Of a DNA stretch of 64,000 nucleotides, positions 1 to 10,604 are shown in pieces (the stretch's first letter is position 1; every line of letters begins with the position of its first letter). Position numbers and translations under genes: made by a program. Under the pieces are notes generated by a model. The model worked only from the letters and a program-made list of their open reading frames with translations, ran no database searches and was not told the origin of the DNA. Source of the stretch: Asterias rubens (lineage: Eukaryota; Echinodermata; Asteroidea; Forcipulatida; Asteriidae); NCBI RefSeq assembly GCF_902459465.1, contig NC_047066.1:15999047-16063046 (forward strand), read 5' to 3'.

Positions 1-290
1 AAACTAATCTCAGCTTCATGTTACTGAAAATAGAACTTGTGCCAACCTCCGATCACAAAGCTTATCAAAACAAAGCTTTGTTTTTAGAAAAAAAGATCTT
101 CGATTGACTTGTTTCTAGTTGTGTTTTGCATGAGACTTGCACAGTCTATACAGCAGGCAGATTTGGAGAGTGCAGAGAAAAAAAACGAGAATTTGAGTCA
201 GACAAATTAATATCATTTCCAGTAGTAACCTTGTTGTCCAAACAAAAGTTTCTTGAGATTTGAAACTTTTCCCATTATTGATTTTCACAG

Positions 291-3200
291 AAGCATGTCA
301 ACCCCAGCAATGTTTTGTACCACCATCAACACCAACATGTACATGTACCCAGCCATCGGTCATTGGAGATATAAATGTTGAAGGTAGTGGGAATTTCATC
401 TTCCTAGGACCTGTCTCGGGAAATACCTTCAATGTTTGTAAGGAAACCGGAAGGGGAGGTAAGTTTTTTTACTGATTGTCCAAATAGTTGTAAGTAATAT
501 GGACTAGTAGCCAAACCATAATAATGATACAACATTTTTTTCAGCAACCACATTCAGGGGGTTAGTAACTTGAGAGATTGCTACAGCTAGTCCCAGGGTA
601 ACGAGGGCAGTAAGGCTGCAGGATGTTGGGCATGTATCTGTACACACACTGGGCAGCTGAATGTAGTAACTGTCAAATGCCCAGAAGGGTCACATTTTTA
701 CTGCAAAGAAGGAGATTTTGGTCAGGTTTCTTCAAAAATTCTAAAAATTTCCCGGCTTTAAGGAATCTTTTTTACTGACTGTTTTAAGACAGGCCTCATG
801 ACTCAACTGACAGTAAAGGCCCGGTCCCACTGCAGCGATAACAATAATGACGCAAAGAAAACGCATTCCATTGGTTGAATGAGCGTGTGCGTATTCTGCA
901 GGAGCAATTCTACCAGTAGAATGCGTTTTCTTTGCGTCGTGGTCGTTATCGTTTTTGTTATCGCTGCAGTGGGACCGGGCCTTTAAGCCAAATAAAGATG
1001 AGAGTGGCAGAGCAACTTACAAATGAATGTTTTTTAACAGATATTTTCATTCTTCATTGAGTGTTTGAGTTTACGGTTGTTTTCTTCTCTTGTTTCTCTC
1101 TCCCTGTATGCAGATGAGACTAAGGCGATCAAACACCAGACAAGGTTGGAGCAAACAGCGGCAGACCACTGTGAGACAGCAATAAAAAGACGATACACGA
1201 GCACAGGGAGCTTTGTAAAAGGCATTCCATGGGAAGATGATGACACTAAACATGTCAAGGACATCTATACCAAATTGTTGTTAGAAACTAATGAGAGTTT
1301 AAAATCCTATAATGAAATCTTTCATCTGGCCTCAAAAGAGGGTCTTCCTATTAAACGAGTTATTTTAAACGGAGTAGCTGGAAGAGGGAAGTCCACTCTT
1401 GTTGATAAAATGGCATATGATTGGGCAGTTGGCGCTTCTACTGCAATGCAAAGCTACAAACTTGTCTTTACTTTGAAAATGAGTGCACTTGACAAAACCT
1501 CAGAGCTTATTGATGCAATTTTTGACCAACTTTTAGATGAGGATACGTTAGTCAACCGTACAGATTTGGATTCATTCATCACCAAGAATCCAGACAAGGT
1601 TCTGATCCTGTTTGACGGTTTTGATGAGTTAATTTCTCATGATACAACTTCAATTGGTTCTATCTTTAAGATTCTGAATCGGAAGATAGGTCGAGAATGC
1701 TTTGTCGTTGTTTCAACTCGCCCCTCTCATTTTGACAGACTGATTACAAGAAATTTGATTCAAAAACCGTTCGCAAGTGTCAGGGTGAATGGATTTGATT
1801 CTGAGAGTATTGTAAAATATGTCAAGAGATTCTTTGCTGAGGATGTAGAGAAAGAAGATGGTCTTATACAGAGAATCAAGTCCTCTAACATCCTTTCTGA
1901 TTTGGCGAAGAGTCCAATGCTTCTGCTCCTCATGTGTATACTTTGGAGAGAAGAATCCAGCCTACCTGAGACAATGTCACAGCTCTACGGTCAAGCATTC
2001 TTGTATATGTTCAAGCGAAAGTCAGATGTGCCTCAAGAAGAAGTATCAAAAGTCATCATTGAAATCGGAAAGATTGGCCTTCGTGGTCTACTTAGTAGCA
2101 GTTCAATCATGTCATTTCCAGAAAGAGAGTTTGACAGGACCACTCTTGATATGGCTATAAAAGCCGGCATTCTGACAAAACAGAGAGTCTTAAAGTGTTT
2201 TGAAAGTCATAACAGTATTCAGTTCATTCACAAGACCTTTCAAGAACTTTGTGCTGGGAAATACTTGAACAGCTTGTTGAAAGAAGCAACAGTAGACTTT
2301 CAGAAAACTCTCCGTCATATTGTCTGTTCATCAGTAAAGGATCCTTGTGAGTTTGAGTATCTTTTACGCTTTTGCTGTGGTGATGATGAGGCCTGTACAA
2401 ACATGATTCTTGAGTCACTTGTAGAAAGGCTCCCAAATGACCAAAGGGTTTGGAAGCTAGTTCTTGATTGCTACTTTGAAGGCCAGTCAGATCAGTTGCC
2501 CCCAAATAAAATTGTTCAATCACTAATAACTCAAGAAATGTCTTTTCAGCAATTGGACCAAGACTGCCTCAACTCATTTATATGGTTCCTGGATCATATA
2601 ACCATCATGATGAACAATGGCGGGTATAATTACCTTGCAAAGGTTTCAAAGATACACATAGAAATGTGTGATCTACCAATGAGGTTCTGTGAAGGTTTAG
2701 CAAAGTCCTTCACTGCAATGACGAATCTAACGGCTCTGACACTGACTCGGTGCAAAATGACTGGAAGAAAAATGCATTGCATTGTATCGGCTTTGAGCAA
2801 AGCAGCCAAACTGTCTCGGTTAGAGCTTTCAGAAAATGAAATGACAGATGACAAAAGAAACCAGAATGCTGCAGCTTGGGTAGATCAGGTGCAGTTCATC
2901 AAAAACCTCTCGGTACTACACTTGAATGATTGCTCATTGACAGCCGCTGTTGTTGCAGCAGTTCTTAGCCATAGGACTGGCTTGACTGAGTTGGCAATCG
3001 CTAACAATGAGGCATTGGGCGGCTGTGCAAAACTGTGGTGCCATCATTTGAGATACATGACACAGCTTCATAAGCTCGACTTGAGTGGCTGCTTATTGAG
3101 AGGTGACGATTTGAAATATGTAATATATTCCCTGTGTGAGCTTCCTGGATTTACCAATTTGGTACTAAAAGAAAGTCACACCTTGGCGATTGGTGGCCAT

Positions 3201-4343
3201 GAACCAGCCTTATCCCATTTGAGGCTGTTGAAACATCTTGAAAAGTTGGACATGAGTTCTTGCTCATTGACAGGTCAACATGTGGCTCACATTTCTGAAT
3301 CGCCAAATGACCTGCCGAATCTGGTGGAATTGAAGCTCTTCAAGAATAAAAACTTGGGAAGCTGTGCAGCAGTTTGGTCCTCTCGGTTGAGGTATCTGGA
3401 AAAGCTACAGAAACTCTTCATTGGTGGTTGCTCTTTGATAGATGTAGATATGGTACATGTTGCAATGTCACTGTGTGGTCTGACCAACTTGGAAGAGTTG
3501 CAGCTGATAGGAAATACATCTCTGGGTGCCTGTGCTGCAACATGGGCTCACAGTTTAAGGCATCTGAAACGTCTCAAGATACTTGGTTTGAGATTCTGCT
3601 CTCTAACGGGGGAAGATATGGGTTATGTTACTGATTCACTTGGATTTCTGCCCATGTTGACTGTGCTGATACTAGATGGAAATATGGCTTTGGGCAACTC
3701 TGTTGACCTATGGTCGGGCCAACTGAAGAACTTAAAGTCCCTCAAAGAGCTAGAGATGGCCAAATGTGCGCTGACAGGTCCAGATATGGAACACGTTTGT
3801 CAGTTACCCAACCTGGTTGAATTGAGGCTTCCCTCAAACCCAAAGTTGGGTGGTTCTGCATCAACATGGGCCTCTCATTTGAGCAACTTGGAAAACTTAC
3901 AAAAGTTTGACTTGGGTTTCTGTGCAATGACTGGCAAAGATATGCCATGCATTCTTGATGCAATTTGCCACCTGCCAAACTTAATCGAGTTCAAACTCTA
4001 TTCAAATAAAGACTTGAGTGGCTCTGTGGATTTGTGGTCAGTTAATCTGAAAGGTATGACACAGGTCAAGATACTTAACTTTGGTAATTGCTGCCTTACA
4101 GGTGCTGATATGCTTCATATGGCAGTCTCACTCGGTCAAATGACGAACCTAGCAGAATTAGTGCTTTATGGTTGTACAGCTTTGAGTGGTACTGTTGAAT
4201 CATGGTGTCATCACTTGAAGAATATCAAGAAAGTCGACTTGAGTGGCTGCTTTTTGACCGGTGGAGATATGACAAACTTGATCAAGTCATGCCAAGGTTT
4301 TTATTACAGCACATCTGTCTTCTCATATGACATAAATACATGA
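291..4343 (+). CDS. NACHT-LRR (NLR) receptor, 5' partial; exons 291-458 and 1114-4343
   Basis: Cytoplasmic STAND-type immune receptor. Seen: exon 291-458 lies between an AG acceptor and a GTAAGT donor and is phase 1 at both ends (56 codons). It joins in phase to exon 1114-4343 after a pyrimidine-rich acceptor. Walker A GVAGRGKST lies near 1371-1397 and Walker B VLILFDGFDE near 1599-1631, followed by NACHT-like helical sequence. From about 2640 to 4290 there are ribonuclease-inhibitor-like LRRs in a supra-repeat of about 57 residues with a recurring W..L..L..L..L.L..C.LTG.DM pattern. The protein ends soon after the last LRR at TGA 4341-4343. All LRRs are in one exon, as in many echinoderm NLRs. 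The first visible exon has a Cys/Pro/Thr-rich part, then Gly/Asn-rich alternating hydrophobics (INVEGSGNFIFLG). Any N-terminal Death or other effector domain would lie upstream of the window. An ATG at 1065 is not the start, because it precedes the acceptor. Class is certain; orthology is not assignable. Confidence 0.9.
814..985. repeat. Fold-back MITE in NLR intron
   Basis: Inverted repeat whose ends read TAAAGGCCCGGTCCCACTGC and its reverse complement, with arms of about 60 bp that also pair AACGCATTC with GAATGCGTT. It lies wholly inside the intron between the two visible NLR exons and has no coding capacity. Confidence 0.85.
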
Positions 4344-4440
4344 TCATACACTGTATGTACAGCATTCATGAGGAACCTACAGAATGTCTTAACGATAGAT
4401 ACATATTCAACTCCAACAATTATAATGCAAACAGTTGACA

Positions 4441-4618
4441 GCTGTCGATTTCACCAAACTCTTCCTAACTTAAGACTAATCTTATGACTTAGGACGAGTC
4501 CCAACCCTGCACTGTAGCATGTAGCATGCAGACCTTAAGATTAATCCTAAGTTAGGACGAGTTAACAGTCCTAACTCGAGATAAGACGAGTCCTAACTCT
4601 TTGTGAAATCGACGGCTG
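4441..4618. repeat. Fold-back MITE, family D (GTCGATTTCAC ends)
   Basis: Palindromic element with ends GTCGATTTCAC and GTGAAATCGAC. The interior has repeated CCTAACT/AGTTAGGA words and a central GCATGC. Related copies lie at 22575-22845 and 55325-55495. Confidence 0.8.
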
Positions 4619-5664
4619 ATTAGGTACAGATACACAGTCAACTCTTGTTGTAAAAGAAGTTATAAACTAACTGGTGATCCCCTGGCTGCTGCTTCACAGG
4701 TTGTATCATAAAGTTAGCTGTGTTCCCCTGCTATATGGTAGCTAGCGTTTGTAAGGCTTCTGGATGACTGCACCCTTGATCAAAGAATTTTGACAAAATA
4801 GGGAGACTGCCAAAATCGGGCTAGAAAGCACAGTTGGTAGACCGACAAAGTTCCTGTTTACAACAATCTAAACAGAAAGAATCCAACCAGGATCCTTGTT
4901 ATGAAATAGCCCGCTGGGAATCCCACTGGCGTATCTGTCCAGAAACCTTTATCTGAATGACCTATAAACCAGGATCCCAGTAAAAACGAGGATTCTGGCG
5001 AAATTTCTCTATTTGGGCGGTATTCTGTTGGAATCCAGGAAGGATCCCAGTTTCTTTTTCTGTTCTTTGGTATACTATTACCAGTACCACTCAACCGATA
5101 TGTCAAATAGTTACTTAAACATTGATATTAAGATCAATAATGGTAAATGTCTTTGAAGCTGGAGTGTATACTTTTGTGTTTTGGCAACTTTGTTCACAAC
5201 TTTGATTATTGCCTTTTACGAAATAAGTTGTTTTTGCTGAAATGTGTACTAATAATAGGCCATGTAAATAATATAGAATGTATTTGTAAAAGCTATTGTA
5301 AATACAGTAACAATGAGTATACATGTAAATGATCAACATATTGCACATGCATCTTTTCCTCTTTTTTTCTTGCCTGGTTTTCTCTTTTTCTCTTTTTTTT
5401 TTACAAACAGAACTGCTCATTGATGTATTCATATTTCCAACAAAGTTAATGGCTTTGTGTTGTGGTGTTTTCACAGAACTTTATTTACTATAACAAAATA
5501 CTGACACAAGGGCCTTGCTGTTGGCCTCTAAGTTAACTTCTTGTATAAGTTTCTTAAAGTCATGTTAACTCTTGATAATATTACTCAAAAGTTAAAGATA
5601 ATTCAACCAGATTTGAAACAGAACACTAATTGGAGATTGTTAGAAACAAACCCTGATGTGTACT

Positions 5665-6050
5665 TTAAAGGCAGTGGACACTATTGGTAATTACTTAAAA
5701 TAATTATTAGCATAAAACCTTACTTGGTAATGAGTAATGGGGAGAGGTTGATGGTAAAAAACATTGTGAGAAATGGCTCCCTCTGAAGTGACATAGTTTT
5801 CGAGAAAGAAGTATTTTTCAACGAATTTGATTTTGAGACCTCAAGTTTAGAATTTGAGGCCTCGATATCAACCATCTAAAAGCACACAACTTCGTGTGAC
5901 AAGGGTGTTTTTTCTTTCATTATTATCTCGCAACTTCGATAACCGATTGAGCTCAAATTCTCAAAGGTTTGTTATTTTATGTATATGTTGAGATACACCA
6001 AGTGAAAAGACTGGTCTTTGACAATAACCAATAGTGTCCACTGTCTTTAA
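5665..6050. repeat. Family A MITE, full copy
   Basis: About 385 bp, beginning AAGGCAGTGGACACTATTGG and ending with the reverse complement CCAATAGTGTCCACTGTC. The interior carries the family hallmarks: GGCTCCCTCTGAAG, TTTTCGAGAAAGAAG, a palindromic GACCTCAAGTTTAGAATTT segment, CACACAACTTCGTGTGAC and TTATCTCGCAACTTCG. No transposase. Confidence 0.92.
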
Positions 6051-6299
6051 GTCTAAGAGTAAATTCTTTCACACAAAGTAATTGAATTTGATAAAGGCTT
6101 CAGCGGCATCTGAAAACACACAATTGAACGCAGCTTGTGTTCTTTCTTTTATTTTTCTGGCAACTTAAAGTCACCTGGAAGTGGTATTTTTTCAAAATAA
6201 AGCCTTTGTCACTAATATATGTGTTTTGATGAGTGGAATGTGAATAAACAGTTAACTAAGGTTTAAAAAAATCAGTTCTTATATTATTTACAAATTTAA

Positions 6300-6545
6300 G
6301 AGTAGACCCCGACCCGAGAGGGCGCTGTTCGTGACGTCAATCGAGACAGACTTTGCCTGTAATGCGTAGAGTAAACACAATTGCAAAGTACATGTACGGA
6401 CCAAGTCGTGAGTTTGTACGAATGCAGAAAAACACTTTTTGAAATGTACCAACTCACGACTTGGACGTACATGTACTTTGCACTTGTGTTTACTATACGC
6501 ATTGCAGGCAAAGTCTGCCTCGATTGACGTCACAAAAGGGGTAGG
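6300..6545. repeat. Fold-back element
   Basis: Two arms of about 100 bp in inverted orientation. Left arm words TGACGTCAATCGAGACAGAC, ACAATTGCAAAGTACATGTA and CAAGTCGTGAGTT recur inverted on the right as AACTCACGACTTG, TACATGTACTTTGCAC and GATTGACGTCA. The spacer is about 40 bp. Short ORFs on the minus strand are palindrome artefacts. Confidence 0.88.
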
Positions 6546-7266
6546 CGGAGTCAGCCCCCAAACAACTTTATATATTTTTTAAACATATAAATCGTGACAA
6601 ACAATTACTAAAAAAATTGTTTTATTGTTCGTAAGCATATACTCTTATGTTTGAAAGAAAAAACATTATATTTCCAGGTGACTTTAAATGACAAATTGAG
6701 AACTTTTACGGGTTTGTTGCTTAATTCATTAGAACAATCCCAACAAAATCTTGTGAATACACAAAGGTCGAAAACTTTTCTTTTACAATAACCAAAAGTG
6801 TACCCTGCCTTGAACATGTATGTAAAACTAAACAAATCTAGAAGTGAATTCTATTATAGTGAAACTCCAGTTATTGCAAAGATTGATAATTAAAGTAAGT
6901 CCAGTTTGGAGGAATTCACTCTTCCCAAAAACTCATCGCCTTAAAATTGTTTAAGTGTAATTTTGATCTTTCCCAATGCAGCTGCTAATACATGTACAAT
7001 TGTATACAATATTACATGTGATGATAATAATTGGTCAAAATTGGTTGTTGGCAGTTGTTCTGGTTCAATGGATACAGTTGATCTGTTGTACTTTTACTCA
7101 ATGATGGCTTGAAACTTATAATCTATAACTAAAACGCATTGTTATGTAAATTATACATGTACATGGAAAAGCTCCACTAAAGAATTTCTGAGTTTAACTA
7201 CAAAAACCCTGGAAAGTATACAATGCCCTTTTGAGTGAGTGGGTGTTTTTACTTGTACTGGGTCAT

Positions 7267-7652
7267 TAAAGGCTCCTGGACAATATTGGTAATTACTCAA
7301 AATTATTATCGTCACAAAACCTTTCTTGATTACGAGTAATGGGGAGAGGTTGATGGTATAAAAAATTGCGAGAAACGGCTCCCTCTGAAGTAACATAGTT
7401 TTCGAGAAAGAAGTAATTTTCCACGAAGTTGATTTTGAGACCTCAAGTTTAGAATTTGAGGTCTCGAAATCAAGCATCAGAAAGCACACAACTTCGTGTG
7501 ACAAGGGTTATTTTTCTTTCATTATTATCTCGCAACTTCGACGACCGATTGAGCTCTAATTTTCACAGGTTTGTTATTTTATGCATATGTTGAGATACAC
7601 CAACTGTGGAGGCTAGTCTTTGACAATTACCAATAGTGTCCAGTGTCTTTAA
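7267..7652. repeat. Family A MITE, full copy
   Basis: Same architecture as the copy at 5665-6050: start AAAGGCTCCTGGACAATATT, end CCAATAGTGTCCAGTGTC. The internal palindrome and the CTCGCAACTTCG block are conserved. Confidence 0.9.
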
Positions 7653-8943
7653 ACTGAATGGATGAGCAGCTAATCTTCCTAGGCAGTCAGGTGTGAGCTG
7701 CCCAAAAATGATGATTTGATCTGGCACTCTTTGTTGGAGCTTTCCTGTAATGTCACTATAATGTGAACAAATAAATCATTTGGTACTTGCATGTATTACT
7801 GCATATTTTTATTGATTCGTTATTGTCTGATGACCATCTGGGTATGAAGTAGTACCACATGTATTTGTTGTATATATTTTACTTGCAGTGCTGAAATAAT
7901 ACAGAAATAATCTTCCAGTCACTACTCCTTACGATGTTATGTTGATGTTTTAGTTTGGCTGAGTTACTGTTTTGAATTCCTTGGTGATTTCACAAGCACA
8001 GAATAATTCACAACAAGACAAGTCTAAGTCAAGACAGTTTCAACGAAGGTTGCATTCAAGTAAAAATATACCAAAATCAATTTGACGTTTGGTTTCGGGC
8101 CTGAAAACAAACTTGCTGATGGTGTCAATTCCTTGAGGAGCTTTTCAGACTTTCCTGTTCAATGACACTACATGGTTACAGATTTCCACTTTTGTTCAAA
8201 GATTGAGGTTTGAAAGGGTCAAACTAATTCAAAAAAAATCTTTCCAACAATAGTGTTATTGGAATTTTATTGCAATTTTTCATTTCACTTTTTCCCAGTC
8301 ATGCAAACATCCTGCAGTGACATGCATAAACTAAAAAAACCTTTAAACAAACATTAACATAATTCTGAAAGGATTCCAATGAATCAGACAATAAAAAATT
8401 AAAAAAACATGTTGAGTATTCACAGCAATCTGTTCTTGAAGTAAATCAAAAATAACACTGTTACAGTTTGTGTACACACTTATGATTTGTTTGACATTAG
8501 GCAATCACAGGCCTGATGCTTTAGTTTTTAAATGACGAGGGCACCAAGGCGTTTTCTCCTTGGTAAAGGGCACCTCTTTGAGGCACCAAGGCAATGGACC
8601 AGGGGCAATCTCTGTAAAGTACCAGGCATGTAATCAATTAATTTTTTTGTCTTTAATACTAGTTTATATTCGCTGTGGAACTAACTTGAAGCATGGTTGA
8701 CACTGCGATAGGTATTTGGTTCACCAACAAAAGGTATCAGTTTATCAGTAACTAAAGATAGAAAATAAATAACATTTACTCTTTTTTTTTTTAAACATAC
8801 ACACAAACAATGTTGTTAAGTTTTTGTTATACTAATTCTGACCAAAGTGAAAAGTCATAAATACATTCACTTAAAAAGTGTGCAAAACAAAATGCACATT
8901 CATTTGTATTGTGTACGTAGTTCTTAATAAAAATGAAACGATC

Positions 8944-9118
8944 AGGGCTCATATTCATGGCTCTGCTTAACATAAGCACCTTAATGTACTCCACTAGGCA
9001 TTCTTCACTTTCATTGCCTGCACAGAAATTTGGCGCTGGCACAGTAAGCAGGGAATGGTGATTGTCAGCGCAAATTTTGGCGGCAAGCAGAGCCATGAAA
9101 TTGTGCCCTGGTCTACAT
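8944..9118. repeat. Probable fold-back repeat
   Basis: TTCATGGCTCTGCTTA on the left is mirrored by GCAGAGCCATGAAATTG on the right. Similar words occur at 36640-36940. Boundaries are approximate. Confidence 0.55.
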
Positions 9119-9627
9119 AGCAACAACGTTACACCTTTGACCTACTACACTGTTTGTATTTTGCCTAACATTAACACAAAAACCAAATCTTAAAAACTTT
9201 TTACTTTTAAACGGAATGTCCAAGTAATGGAAAAGACTGCATTATAAAAAAAGCTTTACAACTTCTTCAAAAGCTTCTCGAATTCTTCTGTTCCACTCAA
9301 TTTATTTTGCTTTAACACACAAGTGTTTTTCTCCAAGTGAATTTGAACATTATCCTTGTCACAGAGATATCAACACTTCAAAAATGTTTGCCGTGAACCA
9401 GTTTGCCTCTGAATTTAAAACCATTTTCCGGCTACCTGTTAGGACCATTTTTAGTTAAAAATCACCTTTTTTTCTCTGGCCATTGTTGTGTCAATGAAAC
9501 TAAGTTTGGACACTCATATAACCCCCCCCCCCCCCTTTCCAAAATGAACTGAGTGTACTGGATTCTTTTATTTGTTCACAAATTGTTTGGTTTGTGAAAA
9601 CAGTGACGAAATGATGAGGAAAGTTTA

Positions 9628-9740
9628 CCTTTTTGCTTGGTGGTGTTGTACAGTGTAGGCACAATGTTATCATCTTCATTGTCACTAAGACTCTCCGAGT
9701 CACCGTGATGACTGCTGTTTGCTTTATGTTCAGGTATACT
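9628..9740 (-). pseudogene. Broken duplicate of RAD9 penultimate exon
   Basis: The minus strand closely matches the 3' end of RAD9 exon 12 (11648-11979), including AACAGCAGTCATC, AGTGACAATGAAGATGAT, ACCACCAAGCAAAAAG and the following GTAAAC donor. About 7 extra bases (around CTGTACA) before the CACCACCAAG block shift the frame. Similarity continues at lower level into flanking intron (about 9490-9625 versus 11510-11640). It lies beyond the RAD9 stop codon, so it is a partial tandem duplicate, not part of the CDS. Confidence 0.82.
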
Positions 9741-10228
9741 TTCTGTTACCCAGTGCCCGAGCTTTTAGAGCTCATACCCAAAATGCACCATCAAGTGGTA
9801 AATAATACAGAAATTTGATTGGGTGTAGTTGCAAAAGTTTGCAGAACGTTGGAAATGGTTTAAATGGGGTGAAACTGCAGGCAACAAATAAAACTTGTGA
9901 AAGTTGCGACTATGCTGTGAAGTTACACTGAAGCAACTACGAAGAGATGATGATTGAAATTGGACTTTGCTTTTGAAGTCTGTAAAGTATACACACCTTG
10001 GCCCAATTTCAATCAGCACAACAAAATTACGCAAACTTGCAACAAAATTACGCTCACCAAACTTGCAACAACATTACGCTCACCAGACTAAGTGAGCGTA
10101 CTTTTTTTGTGTTCAATTAAATTGGTCCCAGGTGATTACTAGCCGAAATACTATGTCACATGTATAATTTGTGACTGGTATCCTGCTCATGTTCGATTAG
10201 CAGCAAATTACTAAGCAATATTTCTGCT

Positions 10229-10564
10229 TTTAGGCACTGCACACCTTCGGTAATTGTCAAGGACCAGTATTCACACTTGGTTAACCCAACATATTTCTGC
10301 ATAAAATAACAAACCTGTGAAAATTTGGGCTTTACTTGGTGTGCTTCTAGATGCATAACAAAAGACTTCAGCTGAAGTCTTTTATAAGTCATAATAAAAG
10401 ACTTCAGCTGAAGTCTTTTATTATTTGAATGAGAAATTACTTTTTTCTCAAAAACTGTGTTACGTCAGAGGGAAACGTTTCTCACATCGATTATACTATC
10501 AACAGCTCTCCATTGCTCGTTACCAAGTAAGTAAGTAAGTTTGATACATTGCTCGTTACCAAGT
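10229..10564. repeat. Family A MITE, degraded, with central hairpin
   Basis: Starts with a diverged GGCACTGCACACCTTCGGTA end and continues with GTCAAGGACCAGT and AAACCTGTGAAAATTT. At 10364-10430 AAAGACTTCAGCTGAAGTCTTTTA occurs as two near-perfect palindromes. The right end is lost near GTTACCAAGTA. A minus-strand AATAAA at 10417-10422 could serve as the RAD9 poly(A) signal. Confidence 0.7.
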
Positions 10565-10604
10565 ATGAAATTGGGCCGAGGCTAGAACTAACCCTGACAG
10601 TCCT

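Larger units (their letters stand above)
4344..10604. other. Intergenic region between NLR and RAD9 3' ends
   Basis: No supported gene. It contains several fold-back repeats listed separately, A/T-rich unique DNA and a broken RAD9 exon copy. The two flanking genes converge here. Short ORFs are random or lie inside repeats. Confidence 0.7.
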
